A stretch of 44,609 nucleotides of DNA from Gluconacetobacter tumulicola (GTDB taxonomy: Bacteria; Pseudomonadota; Alphaproteobacteria; Acetobacterales; Acetobacteraceae). The translations under genes and the position numbers were made by a program. Location: assembly GCF_014174215.1 (NCBI RefSeq), contig NZ_JABEQL010000031.1, forward strand, positions 1 through 44,609, given 5' to 3'. Shown piece after piece: positions 1 to 8,154 of this stretch. Each line of letters starts with the position of its first letter. Within the stretch, counting starts at the first letter, position 1. The notes beneath the pieces were generated by a model. That model had not been told where the DNA came from. It was given only the letters and a program-made list of their open reading frames with translations, and did not search any database.

Positions 1-109
1 CGCCCGCCAGGCAAAAATACGACGCAGTCAGCTTGCAGGACAAACACATGCACAAGAAAACTTATTCGAAACAGTCATATAGACAGATGGGTGTTGTGAA
101 GCAGGATTG

Positions 110-217
110 TACAATGCCGTCGGGCCCCACACCAGCCTCAATGGCATGACGCCGGAGGCTTTCGCCCAACACGCCGGCAAGGCATACAACAACCTACAGA
201 CCCTAACTCAGAACTGA
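110..217 (+). pseudogene. IS3-family transposase (OrfB), C-terminal remnant
   Basis: The frame ending at the TGA at 215-217 translates as YNAVGPHTSLNGMTPEAF followed by about 14 more residues. This matches the end of the DDE integrase domain of IS3-family OrfB transposases, usually YN..RPH.SL...TP..F. The conserved Arg of the RPH motif is Gly here, and the frame runs into a TAG at 80-82, so only the last roughly 35 codons survive. It is a dead fragment directly followed by a piece of a different transposase, so the left edge is insertion-sequence scrap. Confidence 0.7.
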
Positions 218-240
218 GGGCACGTTGGGGGCAGGGTCAC

Positions 241-375
241 TTGCAAAGCAAGGAAGTTGCCGCACGTTTGGGCATGCATGAACACACGGTCGGCAAGTGG
301 CGACGGCGGTTCGTCGAGAGTGGCGTTGAAGGTCTGACCGACGAATACGCGCCACGATGTCAGCCAGTCAAAAAT
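241..375 (+). pseudogene. IS630-family transposase, N-terminal helix-turn-helix remnant
   Basis: From TTG at 241 the frame reads LQSKEVAARLGMHEHTVGKW and then RRRFVESGVEGLTDEYAPR. This is the helix-turn-helix DNA-binding segment typical of IS630-family transposases (VA.RLGV...TV.KWR.RF...G..GL.D). Homology fades after about codon 43, and no DDE catalytic domain follows. The frame is also open upstream of 241, back into the preceding IS3 scrap. From 376 to 452 I see nothing recognisable before the end of the LysR gene. Confidence 0.6.
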
Positions 376-452
376 ATCTGCATTACCCAATTCAGAAGCG
401 TCGGCGGAAGCGTCGCTATCTTCCTCCCGCAGCTTGTCCCTGCGGCTCGAAG

Positions 453-1472
453 TTATAATAACTGCATAGTCAGGCTGGCGCTTCGAAAAGCGCTGTCGTC
501 CTGCGCTTCGTGTCCTCCCTTGTCGATACTGACCTGACAGCCGGAAGCCGTTAACGCGCCTGCCGCGACCTCAATAAAGAAGTGCCGAAACCAGGCCAGG
601 CGTCTGTCCGCGTGATCAACCCGACGATAGAGCATCGAGATCGGCTCCACAGGCAGTTTCAGTGGCGGTGCACATACCTGGAGGCCATAGAGGCGCGCCA
701 TGCACCGGGCGACCGTCTCCGGGACGGTCGCGACGGCCGGGACGGCCTGGAGCACCGGCGCAACCGCCGCGAAGCGCGAGACACTGGCGACGATCTCGCG
801 GCGCAGCCCCAGATTGTCGAGCAAGGCATCTATGCCCGTTGTCACATTTCCTTCTGACGACACCACGACATGCTGCGCCTGCGAGTAATCAGCCAGACTC
901 AAGGGTGTCGCCACGCGGACTTGTTCAGGGTCATAGAGGCACAGCAGGTGTTGATCGAACAGAAACTCGCGCATGTGCCAAGACGCGGGCTCATCGTGAA
1001 CTGCAACGCTGAAGTCATAAGCGCCATTTTCGAGGAACTGCACGGAATCCCGTTTCGTCGAGGCGACCGCGACGACGCGTGCGCGAGGCGCCGCCTTACG
1101 AAGGCGCGCCGTCAACGCACCGAAGAACGCCATCTCCAGATTATCGCACATTCCGATACGAAATTCGCCACACCATGTCGCCGGGTCAAAGGCTTCGGGC
1201 GCGCGAACGGCGCGTTCGATATTGGCGAGCGCATCCTCGATCGCCGGGGCAATCTCGAGCGCTCGTGGGGTTGGCTGCAATCCGCGCCCGACACGCACGA
1301 ACAGTTCGTCTCCAAGCGCGTCCCGCATTCGTCGGAGCGCGCTCGAAAGACCAGGCTGACCGATCAGGAGCCGCTCGGCGGCGCGGCTGACGTTCTGCTC
1401 CTCCATCAGCACCGAGAAAGCGTGCAGGAGATTGAGGTCGAGGTTCCGGAGCGTGACGTCTCTTATCTTCAT
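453..1472 (-). CDS. LysR-family transcriptional regulator
   Basis: A 339-residue protein. Residues about 10-70 form the LysR winged helix-turn-helix (LLHAFSVLMEEQNVSRAAER, then QPGLSSALRRMRDALGDELFVR), followed by a periplasmic-binding-fold effector domain. It is close in style to NodD/LinR-type members. The ATG at 1472 fits the usual start just before the N-terminal LNLLHAF motif. The gene is divergent from a D-2-hydroxyacid dehydrogenase and probably controls that gene and possibly the downstream plus-strand genes, which is inference from LysR-divergon logic. A dyad lies 5 bases upstream of its start. The last 25 or so residues (from ASGCQVSIDK) look like non-family read-through, so the original 3' end may have been altered near the IS remnants. 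The effector is unknown. Confidence 0.85.
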   Translation of the reverse strand: MKIRDVTLRNLDLNLLHAFSVLMEEQNVSRAAERLLIGQPGLSSALRRMRDALGDELFVRVGRGLQPTPRALEIAPAIEDALANIERAVRAPEAFDPATWCGEFRIGMCDNLEMAFFGALTARLRKAAPRARVVAVASTKRDSVQFLENGAYDFSVAVHDEPASWHMREFLFDQHLLCLYDPEQVRVATPLSLADYSQAQHVVVSSEGNVTTGIDALLDNLGLRREIVASVSRFAAVAPVLQAVPAVATVPETVARCMARLYGLQVCAPPLKLPVEPISMLYRRVDHADRRLAWFRHFFIEVAAGALTASGCQVSIDKGGHEAQDDSAFRSASLTMQLL

Positions 1473-1476
1473 GAGA

Positions 1477-1498
1477 GATAGTTACCATTCTTACTATC
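1477..1498. promoter_or_regulatory. Candidate LysR-type operator in the divergent promoter
   Basis: The dyad GATAGT-N10-ACTATC lies immediately upstream of the LysR start codon. It includes a T-N11-A spacing, the usual shape of LysR recognition boxes. Its position suggests autoregulation and control of the divergent dehydrogenase, whose start is about 90 bases away through AT-rich DNA. Assignment is by position and symmetry only. Confidence 0.45.
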
Positions 1499-1587
1499 AA
1501 TTTGCAAATATATACCGACCGATCCATATTTTTCGGTGGAAAGCCTATGTTCAGGCAATCATGCGTGGGCGAGATCGGATTGCGATA

Positions 1588-2538
1588 ATGACTCGAATTG
1601 CAGTGCTGGATGATTATCAGAGCGTGGCCCTTCAAAGCGCCGATTGGTCGGCTGTTCAAGCGCGAGCGGAAGTGGTCGTATTTGAGGATCATCTGGAGAA
1701 TTCCGAGGCATTGATCGAACGGCTTCTGCCTTTCGACGCAGTGTGCGTGATGCGCGAGCGCACGCCGCTCACTGCGGAAATTCTGGAACGTCTACCCAAT
1801 CTCAAATTCATCGGTTCCAATGCCTCACATAATGCGTCCATCGCCCTTGCCGCAGCAACGAAGCGCGGCATCGTCGTCAGCTTCACCGGCGGACGGGGGA
1901 ATGGTGCGCCGGAACTGACCTGGACGCTGATTCTTGCCGCTGCACGCAATATGCAGGCGGAAACGGAATCCTTCCGGTCAGGCGGGTGGCAGACTGGTCT
2001 GGGTTCCGATCTCGAAGGGGCAACCCTTGGCATCATGGGGCTGGGGAAAATCGGCTCTCGCATGGCTGCCGTTGGCTGCGCCTTCGGTATGAAGGTCATC
2101 GCCTGGAGCGAGAACCTGACTGCCGAGACAGCGCAGGCGGCTGGCGCGACGCTGGTCGACAAAGCGACGCTACTTAGGGAGGCGGATTGGCTCACGCTTC
2201 ATCTGGTCCTCTCCGAACGTAGTAGAGGCATCATAGGCGTCGAGGAATTGCGCCAGATGAAGCCAACCGCATGGCTTGTGAACACATCGCGCGGCCCCTT
2301 GGTCGATGAAGAGGCGCTCATCGACGCGCTTGCTCGTCGTGTCATCGCTGGGGCGGCGCTCGATGTCTACGATACCGAACCGCTGCCGCCGAACCATAAG
2401 CTACGCCGCCTCGACAACGTCGTGGCGACCCCGCATGTCGGTTTCGTCACCAAAGGCACCTACGAGGCGTTCTATGGCGAGACTGTGGAAAATCTTCTGG
2501 CGTGGATGGACGGTTCTCCAATCCGCGTCATGACCTGA
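1588..2538 (+). CDS. D-2-hydroxyacid dehydrogenase family protein
   Basis: A 316-residue NAD(P)-dependent oxidoreductase of the D-isomer-specific 2-hydroxyacid dehydrogenase family (SerA-like fold). The Rossmann motif GLGKIG is at about 151-156. The catalytic triad is present as Arg235 (NTSRGPLVD), Glu264 (DVYDTEPLP) and His283 (TPHVGF). After the second beta strand the sequence is VIAWSEN, without the Asp that usually favours NAD, so NADP use is possible. I chose the ATG at 1588 because it begins the family-typical MTRIAVLDDYQ; the frame is open further upstream through non-homologous AT-rich sequence. It is the first gene of the plus-strand run facing the LysR gene. The substrate is unknown. 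Confidence 0.85.
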   Translation: MTRIAVLDDYQSVALQSADWSAVQARAEVVVFEDHLENSEALIERLLPFDAVCVMRERTPLTAEILERLPNLKFIGSNASHNASIALAAATKRGIVVSFTGGRGNGAPELTWTLILAAARNMQAETESFRSGGWQTGLGSDLEGATLGIMGLGKIGSRMAAVGCAFGMKVIAWSENLTAETAQAAGATLVDKATLLREADWLTLHLVLSERSRGIIGVEELRQMKPTAWLVNTSRGPLVDEEALIDALARRVIAGAALDVYDTEPLPPNHKLRRLDNVVATPHVGFVTKGTYEAFYGETVENLLAWMDGSPIRVMT

Positions 2539-2668
2539 CCTCGCAGTTTCCTAACTCACGCACTCCCATCTCGCTCATGTTCACGCTCTTTGCTGGGTGG
2601 AAAGGAATGGTCATGCTTTCATTTTGCGTGATGCTTCGATTGCGGCATATCATCGGCAAGGCCATCCG

Positions 2669-3847
2669 ATGACAGTCACGCGCACTGGCTCTCCATCTGC
2701 GCTGTCGCATTCCAATCAGCTCGGCCGTGGCCTGGTTGCGACCATGTCGGTCGCAACCGGCCTTGCTGCCGCCAGTCAATATTACAACCAGCCTGTGCTT
2801 GGGCTGATTGGTGACGGCTTCGCCGTCGGCGCCCATGTCAGCATCGTCGCGACAGCAACCCAGATTGGCTACGCGCTGGGGCTGCTTCTTCTGGTTCCGC
2901 TCGGCGATCGGGTCGATCGACGCCGGTTGATATTGCTGCAGTGCCTGGGCCTGACTCTCACGATGCTCGCCGCAAGCGCGGCTACTGAACTGAGCGCTCT
3001 CACGGTAGCCTCGGTGATGATTGGCGTCTTTGCGACGATCGCCCAGCAGATCCTTCCATTCGCCGCAGAACTCGCCCCGGCCGACGAACGCGAACGCGTG
3101 CTGGGAACGATTACAAGCGGATTACTGATTGGCGTTCTTCTGGCGCGCACCCTGAGTGGCTTTGTCGGCGCCTGGCTTGGTTGGAGGGCGGTGTTCGCAG
3201 TGGGCGCCGTCATCGCCGCATTGATGTTCGCAGGACTGGCCGCCCAGTTGCCGCGCAGTCGCCCGGAAACAAGCGAGCCCTACACGCAATTGCTGCTCTC
3301 TCTGCTTCGCGCGGCGCGGAATTCCCGCGTACTCCGACGCGCCACATTGACACAGAGCCTGCTGTTTTTTGGTTTCAGCGCATTTTGGACAATTCTGGCG
3401 CTGTTGCTGCAAGGGCCACGTTTCAATCTGGGAAGTGGTATCGCGGGACTGTTTGGCGCCCCGGCATTGCTTGGCGTCATCCTTGCTCCGCCCGCCATCA
3501 GAATCGCGGGGAAGAACGCTGTCCCTGTGGGTGTTGCGCTGGTCATTCTGAGCTTCATCAACATGGGTTTCCTAGCGAATCTCATCAGCATAGGCGTCGG
3601 CGTCGTCCTGCTGGTCGCCGGACTTCAGATCGCGCTGATCAGCAATCAGTCCCGCGTGTTCGCCGTCGCTGGCGCCGCGCGCGGCCGCTTCAATACCGTG
3701 TTCATGGCGACGCAATTCACCTTCGGCGCCGCAGGTTCAGCGGCGGCAAGCATTGCCTGGGAGGCCAGCGGATGGTCCGCCGTCATGATCATGGCCGCCG
3801 TGTCGGCAGCATTGGCGCTTCTCATGCAGATCGGGTCGCGTGCCTGA
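2669..3847 (+). CDS. MFS transporter, DHA-type drug/sugar efflux family
   Basis: About 392 residues with roughly twelve hydrophobic segments. The first helix carries GLAAASQYYNQPVLGLIGD, a signature of a subgroup of bacterial 12-TM major facilitator exporters. The loop between helices 2 and 3 has GDRVDRRRLI, the MFS motif A. The ATG at 2669 was chosen because it gives a short cytoplasmic N-terminus before the first helix. It lies 130 bases after the hydroxyacid dehydrogenase and just before the metallo-hydrolase gene, so it may export the compound processed by this cluster. The substrate cannot be read from sequence. Confidence 0.82.
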   Translation: MTVTRTGSPSALSHSNQLGRGLVATMSVATGLAAASQYYNQPVLGLIGDGFAVGAHVSIVATATQIGYALGLLLLVPLGDRVDRRRLILLQCLGLTLTMLAASAATELSALTVASVMIGVFATIAQQILPFAAELAPADERERVLGTITSGLLIGVLLARTLSGFVGAWLGWRAVFAVGAVIAALMFAGLAAQLPRSRPETSEPYTQLLLSLLRAARNSRVLRRATLTQSLLFFGFSAFWTILALLLQGPRFNLGSGIAGLFGAPALLGVILAPPAIRIAGKNAVPVGVALVILSFINMGFLANLISIGVGVVLLVAGLQIALISNQSRVFAVAGAARGRFNTVFMATQFTFGAAGSAAASIAWEASGWSAVMIMAAVSAALALLMQIGSRA

Positions 3848-3939
3848 TACCCCGCTTACCACTCAAGCCAACTTCCTTCACATGTCTGTTCCGACTCTCG
3901 AAGTCGCCATCTATGAACTGCGCAATCACGGAAAAAAAG

Positions 3940-4785
3940 ATGATAGACAACATTCAGATCGGCGATTTTACATTCGCAACGCTGTTGGATGGCGTTTTTC
4001 CCTGCGGGCCGGAACTGATCCAGGCTGCCGCCTCCACGGAGGGAGAGCAGCTTTTTCTGGGCGCAGGTCTGCCTCCGATCGGACCATCTCCCGAACCGAT
4101 CAATGCTTTTGTGCTGAAACGCGGAAACCGGCTCTGGTTGATTGACGCAGGGTGTGGCCGTCAGCTTGGGCCGGATTTTGGGAAGACGCACGCGGCCCTG
4201 GAAGCCTTGGGTTATAAAGCAGAGGACGTCGAGGCGATCGTCCTCACCCATCTGCATGAGGATCATATCGGCGGCCTGTTGACCGATGATGGCGCGGCCG
4301 CGTTCCCGAACGCCCGGATCATCGTGGTCAGTGAAGAGTTGGCGTTCTGGACTGACCCGACGTCACCAGCCAAAAATCCGGACGAAGCCCAAGCCAAGTT
4401 CGACGTGGTACAATCAGCGCTCAAGCCTTATGAGGGAAAAATAGAAAGCGTGCCTGCAGACTCCGCCATCGAGCCCGGGGTGCGGTTCGTTGCGCTCTTT
4501 GGTCATTCGCCGGGTCATTGCGGGGTCTTGATCGAGGGTGGAGGGCAGAAACTGCTCATGTGGGGTGACATTGCTCATTCAACGCTGTTGCAACTCGCCT
4601 ATCCCCACTGGAGCATCGTGTTCGACTTCGACGAGGGTATGGCCGCCACCACCCGCAGGAAACTTCTGGCGCAGCTTGCCAAGGAAGATACGCTGATCGC
4701 CGGATCGCATGTTCGAGGCATCGGCAGAATCCGCAGCAAGGAAGACGGATATGTTCTGCAATTGATAGAGCCTGGCATCGCTTGA
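3940..4785 (+). CDS. Metallo-beta-lactamase-fold hydrolase (lactonase-like)
   Basis: A 281-residue soluble hydrolase of the MBL superfamily. The zinc signature HLHEDH is at 104-109, followed by His193 (SPGH), Asp210 (WGD) and His257 (GSH), so the di-zinc site looks complete. The IGDF start and the overall layout resemble the group that includes AHL lactonases and related esterases, but MBL sub-function is hard to assign. The ATG at 3940 (MIDNIQIGDF) matches the family N-terminus; an in-frame ATG at 3913 is an alternative. The gene stands 92 bases after the MFS transporter. About 170 bases follow before the next gene, AT-rich, with no feature I can support. Confidence 0.8.
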   Translation: MIDNIQIGDFTFATLLDGVFPCGPELIQAAASTEGEQLFLGAGLPPIGPSPEPINAFVLKRGNRLWLIDAGCGRQLGPDFGKTHAALEALGYKAEDVEAIVLTHLHEDHIGGLLTDDGAAAFPNARIIVVSEELAFWTDPTSPAKNPDEAQAKFDVVQSALKPYEGKIESVPADSAIEPGVRFVALFGHSPGHCGVLIEGGGQKLLMWGDIAHSTLLQLAYPHWSIVFDFDEGMAATTRRKLLAQLAKEDTLIAGSHVRGIGRIRSKEDGYVLQLIEPGIA

Positions 4786-4955
4786 TCTCAGGGCGTTCTG
4801 CTTCTGTCGGGTATCGGTCAATCCATATGTTATTGACTTATTGTTGCGCTCAGAGTTATTGATTGATCGATACATGGGTTGGTGCAAAATGCAGGCTCGC
4901 CATTATTGGCAACCGGATCGTACGCCTTTCATCCCGTTCCCAATGAGGTCCTCTA

Positions 4956-5672
4956 GTGACTGATCCCGACGGCAAATCAATCCTCGTAATTGGCGGTAGC
5001 CGTGGTATCGGGGCCGCTATCGTGCATCGCTTCGTTGCGGACGGCGCACAGGTTACCTTTACCTACGTCTCATCCCGCGTTGCCGCTGAGACATTGACCA
5101 CCGAGACGGGCAGCAAAGCCCTGCAGGCGGACAGCGCCGACCGGGACGCCCTTATTGAGCTTATCACCGCACACGGTCCTTATCGATGTGTTGGTCGTCA
5201 ATTCCGGGCTCCTTGGAGCAGGCGATCCGCTGGAAGTGGCGCCAGACGATATCGACCCGCCTGTTTCGTATCAACATTCACGCTCCCTACCACGCGGCCG
5301 TCGCTGCCGCCCGGCATATGCCGGACGGTGGTCGCATCATCTTCATTGGCTCGACGAATGCTGACCGCACGCCGATGAGCGGCCTCGCCGCCTATGGCGC
5401 CAGCAAGGCTGGCTCGAAAGGGAATGGCCAAAGGATTGGCGCGTGATTTCGGGGCGCGCGGCATCACCGTGAATGTCGTTCAGCCTGGACCGACCGATAC
5501 TGACATGAACCCTTCGGACGGCCCTCTGAAAGACGTGATGCACAGCTTCATGGCGATCAAGCGCCACGCCACCGGCGCAGAGATCGCAGGTCTGGTGGCT
5601 TATCTCGCGGGCCCCGAGGCCAGCATCATAACAGGCGCCGCATACAGCATCGATGGCGGTTTTGCTGCGTGA
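4956..5672 (+). pseudogene. BdcA-like short-chain dehydrogenase, broken by three frameshifts
   Basis: Pieced together over three frames, this reads as a full SDR very like E. coli BdcA (YjgI). Frame 1 from GTG 4956 gives ILVIGGSRGIGAAIVHRFVA. A second frame gives IDVLVVNSGLLGAGDPLEVA, a third gives RLFRINIHAPYHAAVAAARH up to the active site YGASKAG, and the first frame returns for GLARDFGARGITVNVVQPGP to the stop at 5670-5672. The shifts lie near 5178, 5257 and 5420, each equivalent to one extra base, so together they restore the original frame. As written it cannot make the protein. BdcA is reported to bind cyclic-di-GMP and promote biofilm dispersal in E. coli. Assembly error at short homopolymers is a possible alternative to real decay. 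Confidence 0.8.
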
Positions 5673-5716
5673 CTTCTTATTATTGGCGCAACAATTTTCT
5701 CAACTGGACGTAAAGC

Positions 5717-6607
5717 ATGACCAATCCATCCAATAGCGCCGTAAAGTTCGGCACATTCAAGATAGGCGACGATATCGAGATCAATCGTCTCGGTTATGGA
5801 GCGATGCAGATCACCGGAAAGGGTATCTGGGGATCACCTGCCGACCCAGAGGAAGCTATTCGAACACTAAAGCGCGTTCCAGAGCTGGGCATCAACTTCA
5901 TCGATACAGCTGACTCCTACGGACCAGACATTTCGGAGTGGTTGATCAAGGATGCGCTACATCCTTATGCCAAGGGCCTCGTCATCGCGACGAAGGGCGG
6001 ATTGACCCGTAGCGGTCCCGATATCTGGCAACCGGTTGGACGACCGGAGTACCTCATCCAGCAGGTGCACAAGAGTTTGCGCAATCTGGGCGTCGAACAG
6101 ATCGATCTTTGGCAATTGCACCGCATTGATCCCAAAGTTCCCGCTGATGAACAATTTGACGCCATCAAATCGATGATCGGTGACAAGCTCATCCGTAATG
6201 CCGGCCTGAGCGAAGTCTCTGTGCCTGACATCAAGGCGGCGTCGAAGTTCTTTGACGTCGTTACTGTTCAGAACAGGTATAATCTGATTGATCGCACGAA
6301 CGAGTCGGTCCTCGATTATTGCACAGAGCAGGGCATCGGATTTATCCCATGGTTCCCGCTTGCCGCAGGCGATCTTGCAAGACCGGGCTCATTGCTTGAC
6401 GCCATTGCTGCGAAATACGGCGCCACGCCGAGCCAAATCGCGCTGTCCTGGGTGCTGAAGCGCAGTCCCGTCATGCTGCCGATTCCCGGAACGTCCAAAG
6501 TCACGCATCTCGAACAAAATGTCGCCACAGCTAATATCGTACTGTCGGATGCGGATTTCGCTGCGCTCGACAGTGAAGGCCTGAAGGCATTCGAGGCTGC
6601 CGCCTGA
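5717..6607 (+). CDS. Aldo/keto reductase
   Basis: A 296-residue NADPH-dependent aldo/keto reductase with a complete catalytic tetrad: Asp63 and Tyr68 in DTADSYG, Lys93 in ATKGG and His135 in QLHRID. The C-terminal cofactor loop [11 protein letters not shown] is present. It is most like the E. coli YdbC (PdxI, pyridoxal reductase) subgroup. That resemblance suggests an aldehyde or pyridoxal-type substrate but does not prove it. It sits 45 bases after the broken BdcA-like gene and 43 before an intact SDR, on the same strand, so co-transcription is likely. Confidence 0.87.
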   Translation: MTNPSNSAVKFGTFKIGDDIEINRLGYGAMQITGKGIWGSPADPEEAIRTLKRVPELGINFIDTADSYGPDISEWLIKDALHPYAKGLVIATKGGLTRSGPDIWQPVGRPEYLIQQVHKSLRNLGVEQIDLWQLHRIDPKVPADEQFDAIKSMIGDKLIRNAGLSEVSVPDIKAASKFFDVVTVQNRYNLIDRTNESVLDYCTEQGIGFIPWFPLAAGDLARPGSLLDAIAAKYGATPSQIALSWVLKRSPVMLPIPGTSKVTHLEQNVATANIVLSDADFAALDSEGLKAFEAAA

Positions 6608-6649
6608 TATGTAGCGCTTCCCACCAAACCGATTACAGGAGCAGCAGAG

Positions 6650-7399
6650 ATGACAGGTCGTTCAACTGACAAGGTTGCCATTGTTACGGGTGGATCACGA
6701 GGAATCGGTCGCGCGATCTGCCTTCGTCTGGCGCAGGAAGGCTGGTCCGTCGCAGTGGGTTATGTAACGCAGAAAGAGGCCGCCGACGAGGTTGTCGAGA
6801 CGATACAGGCGTCAGGCGGACGAGCGGCGGCCATTCAGTCCGATATCGGCGATCCAGACGCGATCCCGCAACTGTTCGACCGTGCGGCCGAGGCGCTCGG
6901 CCCGCTCGGCCTCTTCGTCGCCAACGCCGGTATGACTGGAGATGCGATCCGCATTGACGAACAGACGCCTGAGAAACTTCGGCGACTGATCGATGTCAAT
7001 CTGCTTGGCGCGATGCTGGGGGCTGGCGAAGCCGTCCGGCGTCTTTCGACCCGTCACGGCGGTGCGGGCGGCGCCATTATCCTGCTGTCGTCCGTGTCGG
7101 CGCGGCTCGGCGGGCTCTCGGGGCAAGTGGCCTACGCCACTACGAAGGGTGCAATCGAGACGTTCACCCGCGGCCTCGCCAATGAGGTTGGACCCGAAGG
7201 CATTCGTGTCGTCGCAGTGGCTCCAGGGCTGACGGCTACTGACATGCTGCCTGATGGCGCAGAGGCTATTGCACGGACGAGCGTGCCTCTGCGCCGGGTC
7301 GGGGAGGCGTCGGAAGTGGCGGAAGCAGTCGCCTGGGCTGCGTCGTCCGCTGCTTCCTATGTGACGGGCACGACAATCACAGTGTCCGGTGGACGTTAG
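6650..7399 (+). CDS. SDR family oxidoreductase (FabG-like)
   Basis: A 249-residue classical short-chain dehydrogenase. The cofactor motif TGGSRGIG is at 13-20, NAG at 92-94, catalytic Asn117 in DVN, Ser148 in LLSSVS, and Tyr162/Lys166 in YATTK. The C-terminus VTGTTITVSGG is the usual SDR ending. The ATG at 6650 follows a good AGGAG about 10 bases upstream. The FabG-like sequence is common to many catabolic 3-oxoacyl or polyol dehydrogenases, and its place in this accessory cassette argues against a role in fatty acid synthesis. Confidence 0.87.
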   Translation: MTGRSTDKVAIVTGGSRGIGRAICLRLAQEGWSVAVGYVTQKEAADEVVETIQASGGRAAAIQSDIGDPDAIPQLFDRAAEALGPLGLFVANAGMTGDAIRIDEQTPEKLRRLIDVNLLGAMLGAGEAVRRLSTRHGGAGGAIILLSSVSARLGGLSGQVAYATTKGAIETFTRGLANEVGPEGIRVVAVAPGLTATDMLPDGAEAIARTSVPLRRVGEASEVAEAVAWAASSAASYVTGTTITVSGGR

Positions 7400-7434
7400 A
7401 TTCTCAACATTCGGCAAACAGGACGGTGACAAGA

Positions 7435-8154
7435 ATGAGTCTGAAAGACAAGCGAGTTGTCGTGCTCGGCGGTACGTCTGGTATCGGTTTTGCGGTCGCC
7501 GCCGCAGCGGCGCGCGAGGGCGCGAGGGTGGTCATCGGATCGAGCCGCAGGCAGCGAGTTGACGCCGCCCTGTCAGAGCTGCCGGACGGCAGCGAAGGTC
7601 ATGTCGTCGACTTGACTGATCACGGAGCGGTCGAGCGGTTTTTTAACGAACTGGGTGCGTACGATCATCTGGTTTACACCGCAGGTGAGCCCCTCTTGCT
7701 TCGCAGCCTCGCCACGATTGATCTGTCTGAGGCAAGGCGATTCTTTGAAACCCGTTACTGGGGCGCTTATGCGGCTGCCAAATTCGGAAGCGCAGGCGTC
7801 AGGCCGGGCGGATCAATCGTGTTGACGTCCGGAACCGCGAGCCAACGACCTGGCCCCGGTTGGTCGGCTGTCGCAGGTGCGCTGGCCGCAATGGAAGGAC
7901 TATGTCGCGCTCTAGCGATAGAGCTTGCGCCTATCCGAGTGAACGTTGTCACGCCGGGCCTCGTCCGAACTGAGCTCTGGCGAGAGATGGATGAACTCGA
8001 ACGCGACCAACTCTACAAAGGCGCATCCGAGAATCTGCTGGTCCGCCATGTCGGTGAGGTGCATGAGATCGCGCAAACCTATATATATCTCATGAATCAA
8101 ACCTATGTCACCGGACAGACTATGATCACGGATGGCGGCGCCTCACTGGTGTGA
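7435..8154 (+). CDS. Divergent SDR lacking the YxxxK active site
   Basis: A 239-residue Rossmann protein with LGGTSGIG at 11-18 and an SDR-like C-terminus (YVTGQTMITDGGASLV). The Ser is present (TSGT, 131-134), but aligning it with the neighbouring SDR places Val146 and Leu150 (VAGAL) where the catalytic Tyr and Lys should be, and the usual Asn region reads TRYWGAY. It is therefore either catalytically altered or a binding/scaffold member. I recall a small SDR subgroup with a similar GTA..RP.PGW pattern. I chose ATG 7435 over GTG 7426 because the GGACGG at 7421 is then well spaced. Its last 29 bases overlap the end of the convergent acyltransferase gene. Confidence 0.75.
   Translation: MSLKDKRVVVLGGTSGIGFAVAAAAAREGARVVIGSSRRQRVDAALSELPDGSEGHVVDLTDHGAVERFFNELGAYDHLVYTAGEPLLLRSLATIDLSEARRFFETRYWGAYAAAKFGSAGVRPGGSIVLTSGTASQRPGPGWSAVAGALAAMEGLCRALAIELAPIRVNVVTPGLVRTELWREMDELERDQLYKGASENLLVRHVGEVHEIAQTYIYLMNQTYVTGQTMITDGGASLV

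Noticed and set aside
2597-2668. Longer N-termini for the MFS, metallo-hydrolase, helicase, fabI and waaA genes
   Set aside because: The extra residues have no family similarity and often run through leaders, neighbouring genes or repeats; internal starts fit family N-termini and SD positions.
4820-4865. Sigma-70 promoter TTGACT-N17-TTATTG upstream of the BdcA-like gene
   Set aside because: The -35 is fair, but the -10 matches the consensus poorly, and AT-rich stretches in this island give many such pairs by chance.
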